NCBI GenBank assembly: GCA_031268395.1
Contig: JAIRXI010000231.1
Coordinates: 1 to 15,004, forward strand
Direction: 5' to 3'
Origin: Tannerella sp.
GTDB lineage: Bacteria; Bacteroidota; Bacteroidia; Bacteroidales; Tannerellaceae
Length of the DNA stretch: 15,004 nt
A program made the translations under genes and the position numbers. The notes beneath the pieces were generated by a model, which was not told the DNA's origin, ran no database searches, and saw nothing but the letters and a program-made list of their open reading frames with translations. The number at the start of each line of letters is the position of its first letter. Positions within the stretch are counted from its first letter, which is position 1. Below are positions 1 through 8,141 of this stretch, piece by piece.

Positions 1-448
1 GTACGGGAACCGATTTCTATTGATATGCAAGCCCTGACGGGCTTATCCTTATCCCGAACTCAGGTTAAAAGGAGGTGGAAATGAGGTTGAGGTTCCTTAG
101 CCCGAAGAGGACAGGAGGTTCCGGTGAAATCCTGCCGCACCGGAGGAACAGGCCATGCCATACGCCGCACGTGTAACCGGCTTTTTCAGACACAGGGTTT
201 TACGGGTGACCCATGAAAAGCAATGCACATAACCATGCCGTGTGAAGTATAATATCTAAGAAACAAGTCATATAACTTGTATTCAGAATATATTTACGGG
301 GACACCTCGCTCGGCGTAGCGTCTTCGCTGCGTCGGGTTAAAGGCAAGCCTCCGGGCTTGCTGTAAGGCAGGACGCTTGAAGTATAAACGATGAACGATG
401 AACTCGCTCCCTGTTCATCGTTCATCGTTCATCATTCATCGTTCTCAG
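1..448. other. Gene-free, hairpin-rich region at left edge
   Basis: No protein or RNA gene is recognisable here. The sequence holds several short perfect hairpins: AAGCCC/GGGCTT at 29-44, ACAAGT/ACTTGT around 267-284, CGTAGCG/CGCTGCG at 315-332 (one G-U pair), and GCAAGCC/GGCTTGC at 344-361. One short reading frame on the plus strand (81-176, 31 codons) is preceded by a strong Shine-Dalgarno-like AGGAGG five bases before its ATG. Such sites are rare in Bacteroidota and I do not recognise the arginine-rich peptide, so I do not call it a gene. The region lies downstream of the pilus operon and could carry its 3' end signals or a structured RNA. Confidence 0.5.
387..444. repeat. Inverted heptamer repeat (17-bp stem-loop)
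   Basis: AACGATGAACGATGAAC at 387-403 is a perfect inverted copy of GTTCATCGTTCATCGTT at 413-429, separated by 9 bases. The right arm belongs to a tandem 7-bp repeat (GTTCATC, about four and a half copies, one degenerate) that runs to 444. It ends four bases beyond the stop codon of the putative tip-protein gene, so on the minus strand it would be the first structure in the operon's 3' untranslated region. There is no clear U-tract, so it is a weak candidate for a classical terminator; it could protect the 3' end or simply be a dispersed intergenic repeat. Confidence 0.75.
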
Positions 449-2878
449 TCAGTATTTCCGTGAAATGTCCTTTACGCATCTTATGACGTATCCGTGTCCC
501 CGTCTGCCGTCGCCCTGGTTGTCGTTGGTTACGTAGGGTCTGAGGGTGCCGGTTGCGTTTATGGTTGCATACACCGGCAGGAAGGAGGCGGCGAGGCCGG
601 TCCAGAGATAGCCCGGCGCCGGGGATGCCGGATTGAGCCACGCGCCCGTGGGAGACAGGTAGCCGGTGTTCCGGAATTTGTTGATGGTGGCCGTCGTTTC
701 GTTCTGCCAGGGTGTCAGGGTTTCCTGATAGTATGGGACGCGCCATCCTGTCGGACAGGGATCGTTATACGTCTTTTTGTTCTTTATGTTGCCTTCTGCG
801 TCGGTCACTCTTTCGTTCCACATGTCGTTGTTGTAGTAGAGAGACCCCGCCCAGTTGTAATATGGAGGATCGCCTGCATAGAACGTCTTCGGATACTGCA
901 TCAGCGCCTGCATGATGGTCGCATAGTTTGACGAGGTGGTCGCCGGCTGTACGCCGTACTCACCGGGCATGAACGGGTCTTTCCGACCCCACTGGTAATA
1001 GGGTTGTCCCTGATCTGTGACCGTCTGACTGCCTCCCAGCAGCCTGTCCATAAACACCGGTCTGGTATTCATGCTGTGGTAACTGGCGTTGATGCCGTCG
1101 TCGTTTACCACCCAGACGTGCCAGCTCCATACCGTATCTGTTCCCGCGGTGAGTACCACCAGCGCATTACCCCATTGAGTGGTCACCAGTGTCAAGGCTC
1201 CCGAATTAATCGTCGCGTCGGGGCCAGGCGTGAGTGTTGGCGACAGACCGTTAATATTCTTGTTCCAGGCAACGCTGACTGCCGTTGGCGAGAGGACAGG
1301 CAAGTCGAGCGCCGCCCTGGCTTTTGTGGCATACGCTACCGAAATGTTCAGGGAATTTCCACTCCTGACGATGACGGAATTGGCTCCACCGCTCTGTCGT
1401 ACGGTAATTTCCTTTTTCAACAGCCCGGCGGTCAGCGTGATTACGCCGGTGCGCTCTTCGCCGGTAAAGTTGACTTTTGTTGTGATTTCCAGATTGACGG
1501 CAGGCGAAGGCGGCGTCTTTCCTCCACTGGAGGAAGAAACGTTCAGCCATGAGACGTCGGACGAGGTTGCCGTCCATCCGCTTTCACAGTCTGTATATAA
1601 AACCAGCTGGTACCCGCCAAGGCCGCTGACGGTTTTTCCCAGCCACTGGCTGTCATTCCCCCAGTCAAACATCACTTCGCTTGTGTTGACGCCCAGCATG
1701 TATTCATTCTTATAGACGGAGATGTCCATGATTTCCTCCGATATGGGGTCTATTCCCGTGCCGTGGTCGATGGTTACGGCGTAGTTGGTGGTGGCCAGCG
1801 GGGCATTCATGGCTTCGGCCAGTGTATGGTAGCCGGGCATCCGGATGTTGAGGATGTTCACCAGGTAACTGTGATTCCGCAGCAGGGGTTTGTATTCGTC
1901 GTTACGGGTAAAGTCGATCCGGTAATAATAATAACCGGGGACGTCGTAATACTGCGCCCTGATTACGAGGAATGCCGGCTTGATTGTCGCCGGGGTTGTG
2001 ATCAGCGAATCGGTCTCGGGCACATAGATGGTATTGCTCATTTTCCGGTCGCCGTTCATGTTTCCGTCAAATTTGTAGCGGGCGATGACGTTCCGGTCCG
2101 TCTGGCTGACCGGATTTGTTTTTGCCACGGCCGGTTTGTCAATATAGTCGTTATGGGGGGCGATGTATCCCGAAGCGCTGGCGTTGCAGATATATACGCT
2201 GTCGAGTGTGAAGATATGGCCGAAGCCCAGCGCCGGGTCGCCTGTGCCGTGTACATCTACGCCGACTTCGATTTTTGCCATGGCGCGAACCATCGAAACG
2301 ACGGGTATGTTCGGCAGCGGTTCTCCCGGATCAAACTTGAGGGTCGTATTCATCTGTCCCCACATCGGAATGCCGTAACTTGCGCTTGTGGGCGTTTCGT
2401 GCCACGGCGATCCGGAAAACTGCAACTGGCTTACCAGACTGGTTACTGTAGTGACATCTTCCGTCAGGGACAGTGTCAGGCCTTTCGGGATGTTTGCCAC
2501 GCATATCAGGCGCTGCCCTTCTGCGGGCATGGTCTTGAGCGTGATGCCGGCTTTGTATGTTGTATCGTTCAGATAAACAGGATGGATGCTGTCGTGAGGC
2601 AGGGATACCCGGTACAGATAGGTATCACTCATTGAATGGCTGTTTGAGGCGTTTTTAAAGACAAACACTTCCAGCGAGTCTATCCTGTGTTCCTCTGTGG
2701 ACGTAAGCCCTCTTGTATTGAGGGTTCCACCGCTCATTTTCGGGAATACAATCTGAAGCGTCACTCTCCCCGGGTCGTTTTCTTCCTGCGGCGGGCGCGG
2801 ATCAATATCAATTGTGCTTTCCGACACGCACGATACCGCGCAGAGAAAGACCGTTATATATAATATCCATTTTTTCAT
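449..2878 (-). CDS. Large fimbrial lipoprotein, putative pilus tip subunit (Mfa-like, BACON-like and FISUMP-like regions)
   Basis: This 809-residue protein starts with a lipoprotein signal peptide ending at Cys17 (LCAVSC). Residues about 38-385 resemble fimbrillin/Mfa-like subunits, with an early strand, the segment NTRG (Arg56), a DSLEVFVF strand, and the closing RNHSYLVNI motif at 335-343. Residues about 400-497 look like a BACON domain (GWTATSSDVSWLNVSSSSGG, then ITVRQSGG). Residues about 590-805 resemble FISUMP/DUF1566-type domains, with YYQWGRKDPF, DPCPTGWRVP, GYLWTG and GHGYVIRCVKD. Being last in the operon, longest, and carrying extra binding-type domains fits a tip adhesin; that role is inferred. 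Arg56 sits where P. gingivalis subunits are matured by an Arg-specific protease. It begins 27 bp after the upstream gene, so it is probably cotranscribed. The ligand cannot be predicted. Confidence 0.85.
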   Translation of the reverse strand: MKKWILYITVFLCAVSCVSESTIDIDPRPPQEENDPGRVTLQIVFPKMSGGTLNTRGLTSTEEHRIDSLEVFVFKNASNSHSMSDTYLYRVSLPHDSIHPVYLNDTTYKAGITLKTMPAEGQRLICVANIPKGLTLSLTEDVTTVTSLVSQLQFSGSPWHETPTSASYGIPMWGQMNTTLKFDPGEPLPNIPVVSMVRAMAKIEVGVDVHGTGDPALGFGHIFTLDSVYICNASASGYIAPHNDYIDKPAVAKTNPVSQTDRNVIARYKFDGNMNGDRKMSNTIYVPETDSLITTPATIKPAFLVIRAQYYDVPGYYYYRIDFTRNDEYKPLLRNHSYLVNILNIRMPGYHTLAEAMNAPLATTNYAVTIDHGTGIDPISEEIMDISVYKNEYMLGVNTSEVMFDWGNDSQWLGKTVSGLGGYQLVLYTDCESGWTATSSDVSWLNVSSSSGGKTPPSPAVNLEITTKVNFTGEERTGVITLTAGLLKKEITVRQSGGANSVIVRSGNSLNISVAYATKARAALDLPVLSPTAVSVAWNKNINGLSPTLTPGPDATINSGALTLVTTQWGNALVVLTAGTDTVWSWHVWVVNDDGINASYHSMNTRPVFMDRLLGGSQTVTDQGQPYYQWGRKDPFMPGEYGVQPATTSSNYATIMQALMQYPKTFYAGDPPYYNWAGSLYYNNDMWNERVTDAEGNIKNKKTYNDPCPTGWRVPYYQETLTPWQNETTATINKFRNTGYLSPTGAWLNPASPAPGYLWTGLAASFLPVYATINATGTLRPYVTNDNQGDGRRGHGYVIRCVKDISRKY

Positions 2879-2905
2879 ACTTTCCTTTTCCTGTTTATTT
2901 TCAGG

Positions 2906-4291
2906 CTATGAGGCAATCACTCTGATCCGCTTGGTCACTTTGCCAACCTGTATGTTAATATAGTGTGTTCCTGCTGCGGTTGCCCGGAACTGCAACGGTC
3001 CGGAGTCCTGTCCGGTAATGGGCAGTGAAACTCCGCCGTTTAGCACGAGACTGCCTTCGACGCTCGCGCTCCAGCCTTCCCGATAATTCGTTTCTATGTA
3101 CACCAGACCTGTATGACCTACAGGGATGGAGAAGTCGCTTTGGCTGACATTGAACGTATAGTCTACTGGCTCATCATTTTGCTCAAACCCTCGCCAGTCT
3201 TCCACTTTCATGTATATGGCCAAATCTTCGTTGCCCGTCAAGCTGAAATTTTTTATCGTGGCAGTGATTTTATAATGCGTATTTCGCCGGATACTCAAAT
3301 CCAGCACATCTCTTTCATGCGTGCTTCCATTGTCGAAAGTGATGATACTGTCGCCTCTCATAAACTTGGTGCTGTTGTATATCAGCCCTTCCCCTAAAAT
3401 CAGCTTGTATGTTTTCGCAATGTGCGATTGTTCCTTTATGCTCACCCTGAGCGACAGATAAGAGTATAAGCTGGTGTCATTCACCATATATTCGGGAAGG
3501 TAGAAACTTATCGAATCCCGGAAGCTATTGGCGTCTGCCGTATAGGTGGAGGAGGGCCATCCGAGAGGAGAAACTTGATTGGGATGAAAGGGCTGGATGG
3601 CATCGGTAAACGTGCCGGTAAAGCGTTCCGCTATCAGGCTGGACCAGGCCGGTATGTGCCAGAGCTGGACACTGTCCAGTTTCAGCGCTGTATTTCCATT
3701 ATTCTGATCGGAAAACTGGCAGTTCACGATGAGCGTCACTTTCGCAAAAATCCGCTGTATTGTGATCGGGTATGATGTGGGGTCTGTGGGCACAGAACCG
3801 GTGAGGTCTTCATTGCCGCCACTGGGAAGTATGTGAAGTCCTCTGTGTTCGCCAAACATGGGTACATTTCCATCCGCTTCCGGCAGGTGTGTCGTATAAT
3901 AGGAGGGATAATTGTACAGGACGTTTTTCAACTGCGCTTCCGAAGTTATGTTGGCCAGGTTCCATTCAGCCCGTTCGTTGGCAATCAGATACACATTCAG
4001 ATAACCTGACGGTACGGTATCTAAAAACGTAGGTTGCAGATAAGACGCCGGGTTTCTGGGCTGATTCGTATTCAACACAAAATCACCGTTTGTCTTAAAC
4101 ACGATCATCCTGGCTGTAGCGATGTCGCTTTCTTCCGGTGTCGCGTCGTCACCCCGTGTCATCGGGACATGCAAGATCCCTTTGGCCTCACTGACTTCTC
4201 CTTCTTCATTCCCGGCCGGAAACTCTGCTACGCAAGAAGAAATACCCAATATCATCATGCATAGCCACAGCAAATTATATAGCACCTTCAT
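2906..4291 (-). CDS. Fimbrial accessory lipoprotein, Mfa-like with a C-terminal BACON-like domain
   Basis: This 461-residue precursor has a lipoprotein signal peptide ending at Cys20 (LGISSC). An early strand followed by TRGDD places Arg46 at the position of the maturation cleavage in type V pilus subunits. A fimbrillin-like body runs to about residue 369, closing with NTHYKITATIKNF and YMKVEDWRGF, a common end for Mfa-like folds. The last 85 residues (about 377-460) form an added beta-rich domain (FNVSQSDFSIPVG, GWSASVEG) that resembles BACON. A minor subunit between shaft and tip is the most likely role, comparable in operon position to FimC/FimD or Mfa3/Mfa4, but I cannot assign one-to-one orthology. 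It lies 48 bp after the anchor gene and has an AGGAG seven bases before the ATG. Confidence 0.82.
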   Translation of the reverse strand: MKVLYNLLWLCMMILGISSCVAEFPAGNEEGEVSEAKGILHVPMTRGDDATPEESDIATARMIVFKTNGDFVLNTNQPRNPASYLQPTFLDTVPSGYLNVYLIANERAEWNLANITSEAQLKNVLYNYPSYYTTHLPEADGNVPMFGEHRGLHILPSGGNEDLTGSVPTDPTSYPITIQRIFAKVTLIVNCQFSDQNNGNTALKLDSVQLWHIPAWSSLIAERFTGTFTDAIQPFHPNQVSPLGWPSSTYTADANSFRDSISFYLPEYMVNDTSLYSYLSLRVSIKEQSHIAKTYKLILGEGLIYNSTKFMRGDSIITFDNGSTHERDVLDLSIRRNTHYKITATIKNFSLTGNEDLAIYMKVEDWRGFEQNDEPVDYTFNVSQSDFSIPVGHTGLVYIETNYREGWSASVEGSLVLNGGVSLPITGQDSGPLQFRATAAGTHYINIQVGKVTKRIRVIAS

Positions 4292-4298
4292 ATTTATT

Positions 4299-4303
4299 CT
4301 CCT
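4299..4303 (-). promoter_or_regulatory. Shine-Dalgarno-like site of the accessory subunit gene
   Basis: On the minus strand, AGGAG lies seven bases before the ATG at 4291. It stands out because the neighbouring genes have A-rich leaders with no comparable site. It supports the chosen start, which is also the one that gives a good lipoprotein signal. Confidence 0.5.
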
Positions 4304-4339
4304 ACTTATCTCTTATATACTACATCTACTTATCCCTAC

Positions 4340-5311
4340 TTAATCTGGTTCTGTCGGGACTGAGGTATACGTCCAATCGTTAATCGTAATGGTTCCCGTC
4401 GTATAATTTTTCAAATTAAAGGCAACCCGTATCTCAAATTCATCCTCTATCTCCAGCGTCCACTGTCTGGTGTTCAGATACTTGAGCAGCATTTTTACCA
4501 GGCTTTCATCCATCAGGGTTCTGACCTGGCCTGAGCCGTTGGTTGCCGTATAGACGAGTCGCGACTGGGTAGATTCGTCCTCTATTTCGCGGATCACCAT
4601 AAATTCCGAAATCCGGCGTTCCTGCTCGTCCACAAGGGTTTGAGGGACATACGTTACGACTGTATTATCGGATATCGAGTTATCAAGAAACCGCAATCCG
4701 GCATTGCGCGAAAGGATATTGCAATCGAATTGCAGCCCTTCGCTCTCCGGGCCATTGAGGCCGGAGGCAATTACCGTTATCTTTTTTGTGTTTTTTATCA
4801 GGTCTACCGTATACACCTGATCGCCCTGAAGCGCAGGCTGTATGGTCACTCTTCTTAAAGAACCATAATACAAACTGTCCGGAAACTCCAGTACACGGTT
4901 GTCGGATTCGACTTTTGTGAATTTGAGATCCAGCGACTGGGCCTGAGTCTCGCCCGGCACAATCGAGGGTATTTCGTAGTCGTCACCCAAGTTTCCCCAG
5001 ACAACAAAATCGTAAGTACCCGACTTCAGCAACAGCGGTATGGTATAACCGTTATACAGTGTCCCTCGCGAAGGGTAGGCGCCGACAAATGTCCCGTTCG
5101 AATCAAATACGTATAACGTCAAATGGTTTACTCTTTCTCCCAGACGGTCTTCCGCGTCCTTGTTCTTAGTGTACTGGACACGTATACTCAGCCCGCAATC
5201 GCCCAAATTATCCTTCATGCATCCCTGTATCACGAATAACATGGCAGTCGCAAAGATAGTCCATACTTTCATTCTGTTTATCAGTATTCTTTTCATACGC
5301 ACCCGTTTCAT
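4340..5311 (-). CDS. FimB/Mfa2-family fimbrial anchor lipoprotein
   Basis: This 323-residue protein has the hallmarks of the FimB/Mfa2 family: a lipidation Cys31 (FVIQGC), a second cysteine eight residues later in the short CMKDNLGDC motif, an initial beta strand (GLSIRVQYT), and a VNHLTLYVFDSNGTFVGAY segment typical of these anchors. In Porphyromonas gingivalis this family holds the pilus to the outer membrane and limits its length; that role here is by homology. It follows the major subunit gene, as fimB follows fimA and mfa2 follows mfa1. Three in-frame starts exist (5311, 5296, 5272). The last gives a compact 18-residue signal up to the cysteine, so the true start may be shorter than given. 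No protease-site arginine like those in the other subunits is obvious, which fits an anchor. Confidence 0.87.
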   Translation of the reverse strand: MKRVRMKRILINRMKVWTIFATAMLFVIQGCMKDNLGDCGLSIRVQYTKNKDAEDRLGERVNHLTLYVFDSNGTFVGAYPSRGTLYNGYTIPLLLKSGTYDFVVWGNLGDDYEIPSIVPGETQAQSLDLKFTKVESDNRVLEFPDSLYYGSLRRVTIQPALQGDQVYTVDLIKNTKKITVIASGLNGPESEGLQFDCNILSRNAGLRFLDNSISDNTVVTYVPQTLVDEQERRISEFMVIREIEDESTQSRLVYTATNGSGQVRTLMDESLVKMLLKYLNTRQWTLEIEDEFEIRVAFNLKNYTTGTITINDWTYTSVPTEPD

Positions 5312-5383
5312 ACATTTATACTATTGTCAAAAAACCAATAAGACTCTGTTCTGTAATTTTGTCTGTATTACCGTATATAGCAG

Positions 5384-5422
5384 AAAAGAAGAGAGGGGGA
5401 GGGTTGCTCCCTCCTCTTCTTT
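5384..5422 (-). terminator. Hairpin after the major subunit gene, probable attenuator or terminator
   Basis: In the 126-bp gap between the shaft and anchor genes, the minus-strand RNA can fold a nine-pair outer stem (AAAGAAGAG with CTCTTCTTT) and a five-pair inner stem (GAGGG with CCCTC), with a five-base bulge on one side and a short loop. A U-rich run (UUCUUUUC) closes and follows the 3' arm. It lies 15 bases after the shaft gene stop. No other such hairpin separates the genes of this operon. Partial termination here would give more shaft than anchor, accessory and tip mRNA. The bulge and the interrupted U-run make it a leaky terminator at best. Confidence 0.55.
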
Positions 5423-5437
5423 AACTGATTCCCATTT

Positions 5438-7219
5438 TTAATCAGGGACAACGTTAGTTATAACATTTCTCCAGATATCCACTTTAAGCGTTGCCGTTAT
5501 GTAGGTATCACCTTCTTCAGTCGGTGTCGTCGGCGGTTTATTGGTATCACCAATTTGTTCCTGACCGATCCCGTTGAATGCGGTAATGTCAAACTGATAA
5601 TAATGATTCCGTTTTACACCCGTTGACGGAGTCGTGGTCGGATCCTTGAACCGGATAGAATAATAACATTTACCTCCGGTAAACTCTGATACCAGCGCCA
5701 CATTCGGACTGTTATTAAATTCCACATCATACGACAAACTGTCTGCCAGCGTAAATCCTGTCGGCACCTTTTTCCAGTTTGTCGGATCGAAAGCATTCAA
5801 CTGACTGGTCAAACTTGCATTCACGCAATTGATCAGATAAGCCACCTTATAGGCAGTATTCCTGTCCGTAAAGAACATGCTGTCCACAATACCGGTAATA
5901 GTACCTCTGCCGCCACGTACCTGATACAAAACAGTCGGCATAGGAGATAGAGGTGAAGCACTAAGTCTTGAGGCAGGAACCGTAAAGTTTGAACCAAGCA
6001 GTTTGAGAGAATCCTGACCGGCGATTTCATACGCACCTGTGATGTAGTGATTTCCGGCAGGCTGGAATATGCCTTCTACGGCCACATAGGAGGAATTTCC
6101 TTTCGCATGATTTAGCTGCTGCGTATTCTCGGTCACATAATAGGCCGGGTAGGTAGCACTTGCTGTGGTGGCATAGTCCGTCATATTTGCAAGTTCTCCG
6201 ATCGGATAGTTGTAATAATACCTTTTCCAGTTTCCTTCATTTGCATTCTCCGTATACGTATTTTCAAAATACGGAGACTGCGGATAGGCCGTCAGTGCAG
6301 CACCCGACGTTGAAGGATTCGGAGCTACGGCAAGTCCTAAATACTGGAACGGGTAAACCGCGCGATTGACATTCATAAAGACATACTTTACCTCCGATAA
6401 TATGCCGGACTTATCCGTAGTGGTAAGGGCTGCAGTATTGTGATAAGTCACTCTTGCCTTGGCAACCGCACGCTGGATTGTAATATCAAACGTGTTAGTC
6501 TTCTTGGAAGGATCGAGATCTGTTCCTCCGTCAGGGGAAGGCGGGCTGTCAGCAGATGTTATCGAGTCAATTTGCGCAACCAGTGTCTTAACCGCATTGG
6601 CATCAACCCCATTACTCATTAATAAGCCTTTCCCGGAGGCGCCATCCACCAACGTCAACAGTGCTGTATTAATAGTAGATATATCAGCAACAGGCGCCTT
6701 CGTCAGCGGAGCTTGTACAATACTACCTCCGCCATCCAAATCGTAAACAATGCTGGTAAAGTACGAAAGCAACGATGTCGGACCGGTTTTTGAAATAGCA
6801 TTTAAAGCCGTGTTAACAAGAGTAGTACTCTTACTGGCATTTGCTATGACAAAAATCTTTTTAATACCGGATGTCACACTCACCGTAGCGGATTTCGGCG
6901 CATTAGGCGACCCTCCCGCAAGATGGGCGGCATCATCAACAAGTACATTCGCCTCACAGCTATCCTTTGCATTGTATATAAGCAAACGGATATCGTTTAC
7001 AGCAGTCGATTCAGCGGCTCCAGCGTCATTAGGCATCGCTTTTCCATCCACATCACCATTCACATAGAACTTAAACGTAGCATACGTTGGAATACCTTCT
7101 ACTACATCCGAAGTTTCACCGGGATCCGGACCAGGTCCGGGACCCTCTTCACTGGAACACCCAGTGATTCCAGCTGCCAAAATGGCAGCGCACACAAAAA
7201 ATTTGAACATTCTTTTCAT
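5438..7219 (-). CDS. Major fimbrial shaft subunit, Mfa1/FimA-like lipoprotein precursor
   Basis: The 593-residue precursor has a lipoprotein signal peptide ending at Cys21 (AAGITGC), then a linker rich in Gly, Pro and acidic residues. The first strand (YATFKFYV, 46-53) and the following VNDIRLLIYN match the layout of P. gingivalis Mfa1. Further Mfa1-like segments are YYVTENT, KGNSSYVAVEGIFQPAG, GKCYYSIRF and VKRNHYYQFDITAF. The C-terminus (TYITATLKVDIWRNV) has the form of the strand donated between subunits during type V pilus polymerisation. It is first in the operon and followed by a hairpin, as expected for the most abundant subunit. The expected Arg maturation site after strand A1 appears to be Lys60; no arginine occurs between the signal peptide and residue 78. 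Confidence 0.88.
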   Translation of the reverse strand: MKRMFKFFVCAAILAAGITGCSSEEGPGPGPDPGETSDVVEGIPTYATFKFYVNGDVDGKAMPNDAGAAESTAVNDIRLLIYNAKDSCEANVLVDDAAHLAGGSPNAPKSATVSVTSGIKKIFVIANASKSTTLVNTALNAISKTGPTSLLSYFTSIVYDLDGGGSIVQAPLTKAPVADISTINTALLTLVDGASGKGLLMSNGVDANAVKTLVAQIDSITSADSPPSPDGGTDLDPSKKTNTFDITIQRAVAKARVTYHNTAALTTTDKSGILSEVKYVFMNVNRAVYPFQYLGLAVAPNPSTSGAALTAYPQSPYFENTYTENANEGNWKRYYYNYPIGELANMTDYATTASATYPAYYVTENTQQLNHAKGNSSYVAVEGIFQPAGNHYITGAYEIAGQDSLKLLGSNFTVPASRLSASPLSPMPTVLYQVRGGRGTITGIVDSMFFTDRNTAYKVAYLINCVNASLTSQLNAFDPTNWKKVPTGFTLADSLSYDVEFNNSPNVALVSEFTGGKCYYSIRFKDPTTTPSTGVKRNHYYQFDITAFNGIGQEQIGDTNKPPTTPTEEGDTYITATLKVDIWRNVITNVVPD

Positions 7220-8141
7220 TTTACAGTCAATTTAAATAAAACAATTAAAGATAAAAAATTTATTTCTCATTTTATATTCTCAATTCTCATCCGTGTCGAA
7301 AACGTCCGTCTTCATTTTTCGCCAACCCTTGTCCGCACTTTATTTTTTTATTTTTGTCATGCCGGCTCGCGTCCGCAAAATCAACTTTCCTTTTCAACAA
7401 CTTCCGATTCCAATCTTGTTTTTTCTTTTAGTTTTTAATCATCAATCTTTTTTATCACTTTTCGCTTTCGCGTCCATAGACCTGCGAACCGTATCCTGCT
7501 GCCGTCACGGAATATCAAAAATCCTGCCCTGACCGGTACCCGGGTAAGCCTTTGAATTCCAGTGCGTCTTACACATTAATACATATTCGCCGTCACTCAT
7601 ACACACTATTCAAGAAACCATTTTCCAATTAAAATATATTTCTTACACTTATCTTCTCCGGAAAAATAAATCATCCGCCTTTTATCAAGATTCGGATGGA
7701 AGATTTTCCCGATGCAAATTTAGCACTGATTTTTATAGATAATTGGATTCGGCATAAAAAAAAACATAATGTTCATTAATGAATCCTTCCACATTGAAAT
7801 TCAATAGCTTGCAATCTGCATTTTTTGCGTTCATCTTGAAAAAACTGAAAAAATCGTCAGAAAACCGGTATTTTCGACCGTTTTTTTGGCCTCAAAAACG
7901 CTGTTTTAAGCATCGGAAAATTATAAAACGACAAATTAACACTTGCTTTTGCCCCATTTTCTCCCGGAAGCGCATTTTTCCGCTGCAATTGTCCTGCATA
8001 AAATTGACTCATCGACTCAACAGGTACATGCATACCGTATTTTTTTTGATGCCAAATCATATCCATCCCAATCCTCACTGCTGCTTTTTTCCATATTTCA
8101 TATATCGGTCAGCGTATCGCAAATATCGTGCCAAAGAGGTG
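7220..8141. other. AT-rich gene-free region, likely pilus promoter and long leader
   Basis: No convincing gene lies in these 922 bases. The open frames present are short and dominated by homopolymers. The minus strand between about 7300 and 7460 is strongly purine-rich, which would make the 5' untranslated region of the pilus mRNA an A/G-rich, poorly structured leader. Two short perfect palindromes lie upstream: TTCATTAATGAA at 7772-7783 and ATTGAAATTCAAT at 7793-7805. A GGATTC/GAATCC pair lies at 7745-7750 and 7781-7786. I searched for long inverted repeats of the kind that flank invertible promoters and found none in this stretch. Confidence 0.6.
7715..7722 (-). promoter_or_regulatory. Candidate -7 element of the pilus operon promoter
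   Basis: The minus strand reads TAAATTTG here, a full match to the Bacteroidota -7 consensus TANNTTTG, and I found no other full match between the pilus operon and the 22-bp inverted repeat. No good TTTG -33 element lies 19-21 bases upstream. If used, transcription would begin about 490 bases before the shaft gene. The palindromes at 7772-7805 would then lie roughly 60-100 bases upstream of the start point, a plausible position for an activator. Confidence 0.35.

Noticed and set aside
81..230. Cobalamin or other riboswitch at the left edge
   Set aside because: A GGTGAAATCC-like string near 123-132 recalls part of the cobalamin riboswitch, but the remaining conserved boxes are absent and no transport or cobalamin gene follows.
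7220..8141. Invertible promoter upstream of the pilus operon
   Set aside because: Many Bacteroidales surface loci switch by inversion, but I found no matching inverted repeats of useful length flanking the candidate promoter and no recombinase gene nearby.
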